6,968 nucleotides of DNA from positions 1-6,968 of the forward strand of contig JALVEG010000590.1 of assembly GCA_027031145.1 (NCBI GenBank), read 5' to 3'. Position numbers and translations under genes: made by a program. The stretch comes from Saprospiraceae bacterium. GTDB lineage: Bacteria; Bacteroidota; Bacteroidia; Chitinophagales; Saprospiraceae. The notes beneath the pieces were generated by a model. It was not told the origin of the DNA, did not search any database, and saw only the letters and a program-made list of their open reading frames with translations. Below are positions 1-4,379 of this stretch, one piece after another. How positions within the stretch are numbered: position 1 is the stretch's first letter; each line of letters starts with the position of its first letter.

Positions 1-33
1 AACTTTCAGGCTCTTGTATTACCCGATAGTTAA
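1..33 (+). CDS. Possible 3' end of an upstream gene (very tentative)
   Basis: Reading from base 1 gives NFQALVLPDS followed by TAA at 31-33, with ordinary-looking codons for this genome. The +1 shifted frame is also open until a TGA at 35-37, so the frame cannot be decided from so short a piece. No family can be recognised. Gene-free AT-rich sequence follows directly, which fits the end of a gene, but there is no hairpin plus T-run terminator after it. This is inference only. Confidence 0.22.
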   Translation, partial: NFQALVLPDS

Positions 34-101
34 TTGATAATTTTTATAAATAATTGATATTTAGAAAAAAAATGAAAAAAAATTTGGATTACAACATAGA
101 A

Positions 102-123
102 GGTCAGAGACGCTCGCTTATCA
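102..123 (+). repeat. Dispersed copy of the 23-bp repeat (copy 1)
   Basis: This copy reads GGTCAGAGAC followed by GCTCGCTTATCA. It differs from the tandem copies at 214-259 by one base in the shared 22 bases (G instead of A at position 11 of the unit). It stands alone, about 90 bp before the tandem cluster, and is followed by unrelated sequence. This suggests that the unit, or a larger block between copies 1 and 2, was duplicated. Confidence 0.75.
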
Positions 124-213
124 AGGGTGAATTTAGGACTCTAAAGCACGACCAAAGGGAGTGATTTTGAAGCCGGTTAGAAATGGAATAGAGGTGAGAG
201 ATGTGTAAAGCGA

Positions 214-282
214 GGTCAGAGACACTCGCTTATCATGGTCAGAGACACTCGCTTATCATGGTCAGAGACACAAGCTTATCAG
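214..282 (+). repeat. Three tandem 23-bp repeat units upstream of miaE
   Basis: Units lie at 214-236, 237-259 and 260-282 and abut with no spacer. The first two are identical (GGTCAGAGACACTCGC then TTATCAT). The third keeps the two ends but has AA instead of TC after GGTCAGAGACAC, and ends in CAG rather than CAT. The 23-bp period is not a multiple of three, so the array is unlikely to be coding. AAGCGAG at 208-214 and CTCGCTT at 225-231 form a perfect 7-bp inverted repeat around a 10-base loop, so the first unit can fold with the bases just before it. The array ends about 14 bp before a possible -7 box of the downstream gene. Its function is unknown. Slippage or unequal crossing-over could change the copy number. 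Confidence 0.85.
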
Positions 283-295
283 TTTTTTTAATTTT

Positions 296-303
296 TATAT
301 TTT
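296..303 (+). promoter_or_regulatory. Possible -7 element for the tRNA hydroxylase gene
   Basis: TATATTTT matches the Bacteroidota -7 consensus TAnnTTTG at every fixed position except the last. It lies 18 bp before the ATG at 322, which leaves only about 10 bases of leader. No TTG -33 element is seen at the usual 17-23 bp distance, so this is a weak candidate. Transcription could instead start further upstream and cross the 23-bp repeats. Confidence 0.3.
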
Positions 304-321
304 ACATTAAATAGATTATAG

Positions 322-906
322 ATGAAATACAGAATGGACGTAGCGATCCCGACTCCGAAAGAGTGGGTTGAAATAATTTTAAATAATTTTGATGAATTTT
401 TAATAGATCATGCCGATAATGAAAGAAAAGCCTCGGCAATGGGAATGAGTTTTATTGCAAAATATCCTGACAGGACGAAAATGATTCCTGCACTGATAGA
501 TCATGCTCTGGAAGAACTTGAACATTTCAAAGGTGTATATAAAATAATGGATGAAAGAGGAATTGCTTTTCCCCATAAAATTGGTGAAGATAAATACGCT
601 CAGGAATTGGTTAAACTTGCAAGATCGGGAAGGGAAGACAGGTTTATGGACAGATTATTAATCGCTTCTGTTATTGAAACAAGAGGGATGGAAAAATTCA
701 GAATGATAGAAGAAGCATTAGAACCCGGCGAATTGAAAGATTTTTATAAAGAAATATGGATATCCGAAGCAAGACACGGAGATCTCTTTATCGAATTGGC
801 TTTAATGTATTTTGATCAAAATGAAGTTATGGAAAGACTAAAATACTTCAATGAGCAGGAAAGTCTTATAATGAATAAACTACCTTTAAGACCCGCAATG
901 CATTGA
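322..906 (+). CDS. miaE: tRNA-(ms2io6A)-hydroxylase, MiaE-type di-iron protein
   Basis: The 194-residue product matches the MiaE family, whose members are cytoplasmic, ferritin-like di-iron oxygenases that hydroxylate the isopentenyl side chain of 2-methylthio-N6-isopentenyladenosine at position 37 of tRNAs reading UNN codons. All six expected iron ligands are visible in family context: E34 in DHADNE, E65 and H68 in EELEH, E119 in VIETR, and E149 and H152 in SEARH. The N-terminal TPxEW and the C-terminal arginine/glutamate-rich helix (about 168-183) also fit. The length is that of the short form of the family, and nothing looks truncated. The ATG at 322 is the first in frame; a second ATG at 334 would drop only MKYR. 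No strong Shine-Dalgarno sequence is seen, as usual in Bacteroidota. The gene stands alone, convergent with the DUF389 gene, and no miaA or miaB lies in the window. The substrate is inferred from the family. Confidence 0.93.
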   Translation: MKYRMDVAIPTPKEWVEIILNNFDEFLIDHADNERKASAMGMSFIAKYPDRTKMIPALIDHALEELEHFKGVYKIMDERGIAFPHKIGEDKYAQELVKLARSGREDRFMDRLLIASVIETRGMEKFRMIEEALEPGELKDFYKEIWISEARHGDLFIELALMYFDQNEVMERLKYFNEQESLIMNKLPLRPAMH

Positions 907-920
907 TATTGTTATATTCG

Positions 921-1150
921 TAAGTTTTTTAGATTATTATGTACGTAGATCGGAAGTTTTAGAAATCTTTATAAACTTAAAAACAGCCTCATTGAATTGC
1001 TAATATTTTAATATGCTTGAATTTTATCAATTAGGGAAAATTATTCCCCCGCTGCTTGCCCCGTGAAATAGGCAAGAAATTATAAATTTTTTTCACTGGG
1101 CCTGCCCCGTGAAACATAATAATGTTTTATCGGGGGCGGGGGATTAAGGG
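921..1150 (+). repeat. Left copy of ~150-bp intergenic repeat, interrupted
   Basis: Bases 921-994 align imperfectly with 1195-1264, both beginning TAAGTTTTTT and sharing TTATTATGT, TTTTAGAAAT and a run of A. Bases 995-1054 match 1265-1324 at 59 of 60 positions; the only difference is T at 1044 against A at 1314. After CCCCCGCTG (1046-1054) the match stops and resumes at 1136 with GCGGGGGATTAAGGG. The palindrome seen intact in the right copy is therefore split here by 81 bp (1055-1135). The high identity of the 60-bp core against the poorer flanks suggests either constraint on the core or gene conversion. Confidence 0.85.
1055..1135 (+). repeat. 81-bp palindrome-rich segment inside the split palindrome
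   Basis: This segment occupies exactly the centre of the CCCCCGC/GCGGGGG palindrome of the left repeat copy. It contains TGCCCCGTGAAA twice (1057-1068 and 1103-1114). Three foldings are visible: CTTGCC/GGCAAG (1055-1060 with 1071-1076); TTTCACTGGGC with GCCCCGTGAAA (1091-1101 with 1104-1114, one mismatch, 2-base loop); and CCCCGTGAAACAT with ATGTTTTA-T-CGGGG (1105-1117 with 1122-1135, one bulge, loop AATA). The last two share bases and exclude each other. It has no open frame. It may be an insertion into the palindrome, or the ancestral state that the right copy has lost. Confidence 0.7.
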
Positions 1151-1194
1151 TTTGTCAGTTGTTAAGATAGTATAATTTCAGGTTAGTATGTTAT

Positions 1195-1340
1195 TAAGTT
1201 TTTTAAGTTATTATGTTCGTCGGTTGGGGTTTTAGAAATATATATTCTTAAAAAAATCTCAATAAATTGCTAATATTTTAATATGCTTGAATTTTATCAA
1301 TTAGGGAAAATTAATCCCCCGCTGGCGGGGGATTAAGGGG
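1195..1340 (+). repeat. Right copy of ~150-bp intergenic repeat, intact palindrome
   Basis: This is the uninterrupted version of the repeat at 921-1150, offset by 270 bp in the core and 274 bp in the 5' part, so the 5' part carries small indels. It runs from TAAGTTTTTT through the 60-bp core (1265-1324) to the palindrome and GGATTAAGGGG. The core starts AATTGCTAATATTTTAATAT and ends CCCCCGCTG. Palindromes of this C5/G5 type followed by GATTAAGGGG recur in Bacteroidota intergenic DNA, as far as I recall; that comparison is from memory and not from a search. Confidence 0.85.
1311..1336 (-). terminator. Perfect 12-bp hairpin, probable terminator of the DUF389 gene
   Basis: TTAATCCCCCGC and GCGGGGGATTAA are perfect inverted repeats separated by only two bases (TG on the + strand). 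On the - strand the hairpin starts about 53 bases after the DUF389 stop codon and is followed immediately by TTTTCCC. A GC-rich stem followed by a short T-run is an acceptable but not strong intrinsic terminator. On the + strand the hairpin is followed by GGGGG rather than T, so it would not be a standard terminator for the tRNA hydroxylase transcript. It is also the end of a repeated intergenic element, so termination may be a secondary use. Confidence 0.5.
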
Positions 1341-1388
1341 GTGGAATTAGAATACGGGATATCAACTTTTACTAAACTCTAAACACTC

Positions 1389-2771
1389 TCATTCAATCAC
1401 TATTTTCAATGTATCTGCATTAATTCTTGTGATCAACCATTTTTTAAATTTTTCGATATCTTTATTTCTGTACTTTTTTGAGAATTTAATTATAGCAGTA
1501 GGTAACGTATCAGTCCGGTTTGAATTTAAATTGTATTCAGGGCTGTATAAAATTGATATTTTCTCAAGTTCCGGATAATATATTTTTGCTTCGTTTGCTA
1601 TTTGCTTTATAGGGATCGTATCTTTTTCAATTTGATTTAGCTTGCTTAAAAGGATGTTAATCATTGAATCCTTTTGTATCATAATCCGGTTGTTTTTTTC
1701 ATAAATAGATTCCAGAATATCTGTTTTGACATTTTCTTTCAATACCTTCAATGATATTTTATTATTGGCAGGAGATGGCTGATTAATGATCAGTTTAGTA
1801 TTCTTAAGATCATAATCAATCAGATCTTTATTTAATCTGATCACTTCCATACTATCCAGCGGATTCCCAAACAGAGTAATTTGTATTTCGGGATTATCCG
1901 TACTATATCTTATTTTTTTTGAAATAATAAATGTTTCAGGATAATCGATTTCATTTCTGATAAAACTACTTGCATTTTTTTCAAATTCACTTTCCTTTAC
2001 CATTAAATATGCGGTGTAAACTGATGGCGCAATAAACAATAATATCAAAAAGATTACTATCCTTTTTACTCTTTTTTGCCTGTCTGGATCAACAAACTGC
2101 TTTCTTCTTATTTTTAGTATTCTGATAATGATATAGGTACCGGTACTGATAAAAATACTATTGATTAAAAACAGATACAGCGCTCCCCAAAAGAAATGCA
2201 TATTTCCGGTCGCAAGACCAAATCCTGCTGTGCTCAGCGGAGGCATCAATGCAGTCGCAATTGCTACTCCGGGAATTACATTGTTTTTTTCTTTCCGCGT
2301 ATAAGCAATTATACCTGCAAATCCACCTGAAATGGCAATGATAACATCCCATATAGCAGGTGAAGTTCTTGACAATAATTCGGATTGTACTTTATCTAAG
2401 GGTGAAATATAAAAATATAAGGCAGATGTAATAATGCTCAATACCATTGCAATACCAATATTGTAGCCCGATGTTTTCAATAAATCAAGATCATTTCTGC
2501 TAAGACCAAGTCCCAAGCCCATTAAAGGTCCCATAAGAGGGGAAATAAGCATACCTCCTATGATAACGGCAGTAGAATTTATATCTAAGCCGACTGAACA
2601 AATTATGATGGCAAATATCAAAATCCACAGGTTTGTTCCTTTGAAAACAGCATCTTTTTTAATATCATCTATTATTTCCTGATTACTTGCTTTATCTGAT
2701 TTCAGATCAAATAATTCTCTGATCCTTTTCGAAAAGGATTTTCTATCAGTTGTATCATTTTTGTCTGTCAT
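1389..2771 (-). CDS. DUF389 family multi-pass membrane protein
   Basis: The 460-residue product (numbered from the ATG at 2771) carries the DUF389 signature: GGMLISPLMGPLMGLGLGL at about 72-90 and GVAIATALMPPLSTAG at about 168-183. A soluble N-terminal stretch of about 45 residues is followed by roughly seven hydrophobic segments (about 47-63, 67-88, 103-122, 139-157, 164-187, 192-217, 236-258). A hydrophilic C-terminal region of about 200 residues follows, with a possible coiled coil near 355-385. It is expected in the inner membrane, and the family's function is not established. A longer reading starting at a TTG (2789) would add six residues, but that TTG is the end of a good -7 promoter box (2787-2794), so the ATG is preferred. 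The gene is divergent from the outer-membrane barrel gene and convergent with the tRNA hydroxylase gene, with no operon partner. Confidence 0.88.
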   Translation of the reverse strand: MTDKNDTTDRKSFSKRIRELFDLKSDKASNQEIIDDIKKDAVFKGTNLWILIFAIIICSVGLDINSTAVIIGGMLISPLMGPLMGLGLGLSRNDLDLLKTSGYNIGIAMVLSIITSALYFYISPLDKVQSELLSRTSPAIWDVIIAISGGFAGIIAYTRKEKNNVIPGVAIATALMPPLSTAGFGLATGNMHFFWGALYLFLINSIFISTGTYIIIRILKIRRKQFVDPDRQKRVKRIVIFLILLFIAPSVYTAYLMVKESEFEKNASSFIRNEIDYPETFIISKKIRYSTDNPEIQITLFGNPLDSMEVIRLNKDLIDYDLKNTKLIINQPSPANNKISLKVLKENVKTDILESIYEKNNRIMIQKDSMINILLSKLNQIEKDTIPIKQIANEAKIYYPELEKISILYSPEYNLNSNRTDTLPTAIIKFSKKYRNKDIEKFKKWLITRINADTLKIVIE

Positions 2772-2786
2772 ATAAATGAATTTGTA

Positions 2787-2794
2787 CAAATATA
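2787..2794 (-). promoter_or_regulatory. -7 promoter box of the DUF389 gene
   Basis: On the - strand the bases read TATATTTG, a full match to the Bacteroidota -7 consensus TAnnTTTG. The box ends 15 bp upstream of the ATG at 2771, implying a leader of about 10 bases. A clear TTG -33 element is not seen at the expected distance (the region reads TTTTATC), so strength is uncertain. The box decides the start codon, because the alternative TTG start at 2789 overlaps it. Confidence 0.5.
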
Positions 2795-2866
2795 ATAAAT
2801 ATTATTAATGTGATAAAATAAAATTATTAATATGTAGTTACCATATTATTGACATCTATTAATCTA

Positions 2867-3035
2867 CTAGTGCGCTGCGCAGGAAATAAGTGTACATAGC
2901 AACCGAAGCTATTTTTTTCTGAATCGAGGCACTCAAATAGGAGTTATGCCGTAGTATAATGACTGTTTGAGCAACGAAGAGTCAGATAAAAAGAGCGAGA
3001 TTATATGTATAGTATTTTTTTGCGCAGCGCACTAG
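2867..3035. mobile_element. 169-bp MITE-like element with perfect 15-bp terminal inverted repeats
   Basis: The ends are CTAGTGCGCTGCGCA (2867-2881) and its exact reverse complement (3021-3035). With one gap, the arms continue imperfectly through TACATA, to about 2898 on the left and 3004 on the right. Each end contains the self-palindrome TGCGCTGCGCA. CTA lies directly outside both ends (2864-2866 and 3036-3038), consistent with a 3-bp target duplication. Further inside, TCTGA (2918-2922) pairs with TCAGA (2982-2986), and CTCAAATAG (2932-2940) pairs with CTGTTTGAG (2963-2971, one G-U pair), so the whole element can fold into one long imperfect hairpin. No transposase frame fits in it. It would be non-autonomous and depend on a transposase elsewhere; the donor family is unknown. 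It lies between two divergent promoters and may affect them. Confidence 0.8.
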
Positions 3036-3058
3036 CTACAATCGTCCGTAATTATTTT

Positions 3059-3066
3059 TATATTTA
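3059..3066 (+). promoter_or_regulatory. Possible -7 box of the outer-membrane barrel gene
   Basis: TATATTTA matches TAnnTTTG at all fixed positions but the last and lies 15 bp before the ATG at 3082. The spacing is the same as for the DUF389 box on the other side of the spacer. No TTG is found 17-23 bp upstream, where the sequence is the right-hand border of the MITE-like element (ends 3035). If the element inserted recently, it may have displaced the original -33 region. Confidence 0.35.
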
Positions 3067-3081
3067 ATAAAATACGATAGA

Positions 3082-4377
3082 ATGAAAACGAATTACCTGC
3101 TTTTATTAATACTCTTTTTATTTTCTTTAAATATTAATGCTCAAAATGAAGGTGCTACCGTTATCAAAGATGCTCCAGGTGTATTTTTTAAATGTTGGCA
3201 ATGTGATATGACAAGAATGAAAAGAGAAATTAATTTTGTCAATTATGTCAATCAAAGACAAGATGCAGATATAGTAGTGATCGTCACAAGCAGAAGTACA
3301 GGAACAGGTGAAAAAATATCCGTTTATTTTGAAGGACAGAATGAATTTTCAGGAACTAATGACACTTTGGATGTTGCTATATCAGATGTTGAAACGGAGA
3401 GTATTGTTGATGATAAGGTTATTGCTGCTATTAAAAAAGGACTTTTGCAATATATAGTTAAAACGCCGATCCTGGACAAAATAAATTATCAAATTTCAAA
3501 TTCCGGCAGCAAAAAAGTTGAAAAAATTGTTGATCCATGGAATAGTTGGGTGTTTTCCACCGGAATTAGAGGTAGTTTTAACGGGGAATCGAGATTCAAC
3601 AGAAAATCTTTTAATGCCAGCTTAAGTGGAAACAGAGTAACCAAGAAAGACAAATGGAGATTTTATGCGAGCACAAATCTAAGCCAAAGAAATTATTATT
3701 TTTTTGATTCCAATGATATAAAGATTGATACACTTACGATTACTTCAGAAAGAAAAAGCAGCTATGCTTCGGGTAGCTATGTGATGAGTCTAAATGATCA
3801 TTGGTCAGCCGGAATATTTACAAATGCTTTTTCTAATACTTATTCTAATTATGACTTGAATTTAAGCTCAAAATTGGGAGTGGAATACAATTTCTTCGAT
3901 TATGAAGAATCAGACAGGAAGAGTTTGGTATTTGCTTATAAAGTGGGAACATCTTATAACGATTATGTTGATACGACCATATACAATAAATTGAAAGAAA
4001 CTTTATATAGTCAAAATTTATCAATGAATATCTATATGAAACAGAAATGGGGGAACATTGATTTCGGAGCTAACTTTTTCAGCTATCTTCATGATATTAG
4101 AATAAATAGCCTCAGTTTTAATACAGGTGTTTCATGGAATGTCTTCAAGGGTTTAACTTTTTCAATAGGTGGCTATCTTTCTTTTGTCAATGACCAGATA
4201 AATTTATCAAAACAGGAAGCCGGCGTCATAGGAACTGTTTTGGGTGACAGACTGCTGGCAACTGATTACAATGCATATACCTACATGGGTATTAGATATA
4301 CCTTTGGTTCAAAGTATGCCAATGAAGTCAATACCCGTTTTAGTAGTGGAGGAAGTGTTACATATTATTTCTTTTAA
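3082..4377 (+). CDS. Conserved outer-membrane beta-barrel protein, function unknown
   Basis: The 431-residue product starts with a Sec signal peptide (hydrophobic 5-18, cleavage likely after NINA at residue 20; no lipobox Cys). Residues about 21-150 form a soluble domain with a CxxC pair (C38, C41) in KCWQCD, then INFVNYV, QDADIVVIV and a TGTGE segment. From DPWN (151) to the end, short alternating amphipathic strands rich in aromatic residues run to a terminal YYFF, as expected of an outer-membrane barrel with a C-terminal aromatic insertion signal. From memory, this combination (CxxCD, FVNYV, DPWN, NGE, HWSAG, final strand YTFGS) belongs to a recurring but functionally unnamed barrel family in Bacteroidota and relatives. 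The first in-frame ATG is used. The stop lies 2 bp from the stop of the convergent T9SS gene. A transport, adhesion or envelope role cannot be chosen from sequence. Confidence 0.8.
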   Translation: MKTNYLLLLILFLFSLNINAQNEGATVIKDAPGVFFKCWQCDMTRMKREINFVNYVNQRQDADIVVIVTSRSTGTGEKISVYFEGQNEFSGTNDTLDVAISDVETESIVDDKVIAAIKKGLLQYIVKTPILDKINYQISNSGSKKVEKIVDPWNSWVFSTGIRGSFNGESRFNRKSFNASLSGNRVTKKDKWRFYASTNLSQRNYYFFDSNDIKIDTLTITSERKSSYASGSYVMSLNDHWSAGIFTNAFSNTYSNYDLNLSSKLGVEYNFFDYEESDRKSLVFAYKVGTSYNDYVDTTIYNKLKETLYSQNLSMNIYMKQKWGNIDFGANFFSYLHDIRINSLSFNTGVSWNVFKGLTFSIGGYLSFVNDQINLSKQEAGVIGTVLGDRLLATDYNAYTYMGIRYTFGSKYANEVNTRFSSGGSVTYYFF

Positions 4378-4379
4378 TG

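Larger units (their letters stand above)
1..321. other. Upstream gene-free region with GC-richer repeat patch
   Basis: About 320 bases precede the first complete gene. Bases 34-100 are very AT-rich and contain the 9-mer TAATTGATA twice (31-39 and 51-59) and an A-rich run. Bases about 102-282 are clearly richer in GC and contain four copies of a 23-bp repeat. Between copy 1 and copy 2 lies about 90 bp (124-213) of unrecognised sequence. Bases 283-321 are AT-rich again and hold the likely promoter and short leader of the tRNA hydroxylase gene. The short open stretch ending at the TAA at 206-208 has no plausible start and is not called as a gene. No RNA gene was recognised. Confidence 0.6.
907..1388. 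other. Convergent gene-free region built from two repeat copies
   Basis: These 482 bases separate the 3' ends of the tRNA hydroxylase gene (+) and the DUF389 gene (-). Almost all of it is accounted for by two diverged copies of one repeat (about 921-1150 and 1195-1340), plus an 81-bp segment sitting inside the palindrome of the left copy. Bases 1151-1194 and 1341-1388 are AT-rich linkers in which nothing was recognised. No open reading frame of note and no RNA gene was found. The hairpins here probably also end transcription from one or both flanking genes. Confidence 0.7.
2772..3081. other. Divergent spacer: two promoters flanking a MITE-like element
   Basis: This 310-base spacer separates the starts of the DUF389 gene (-) and the barrel gene (+). 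It holds the DUF389 promoter (2787-2794), an AT-rich stretch (about 2795-2866) in which nothing else was recognised, the 169-bp inverted-repeat element (2867-3035), and the short 5' region of the barrel gene (3036-3081) with its possible -7 box. No small gene is convincing. Removing the element would leave about 140 bp, a normal divergent spacer. Confidence 0.7.

Noticed and set aside
139..208. Short open stretch ending in EVRDV and TAA at 206-208
   Set aside because: It is bounded upstream by a TAG, has no credible start or ribosome binding site and lies in a repeat patch. Too short to support as a gene.
102..282. CRISPR array
   Set aside because: The three tandem units abut directly with no spacers, the unit is only 23 bp and not dyad-symmetric in the usual way, and there are no cas genes in the window.
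1055..1150. Riboswitch-like structured RNA
   Set aside because: Alternative hairpins exist, but the region lies after a gene and not before one, and the stems are explained by nested palindromic repeats. No known riboswitch core was recognised.
2158..2352. 64-codon open frame on the - strand
   Set aside because: It lies wholly inside the DUF389 gene in another frame of the same strand, has an odd Cys/Trp-rich composition and matches no family. It is a shadow of the real gene.
2772..2789. TTG start at 2789 for the DUF389 protein
   Set aside because: The TTG is part of a full-match -7 promoter box, and an ATG follows six codons later.
2867..3035. Bidirectional terminator or operator in place of a mobile element
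   Set aside because: The 139 bp between the perfect 15-bp ends, the flanking CTA on both sides and the location between two gene starts fit an inserted element better. A regulatory role after insertion remains possible.
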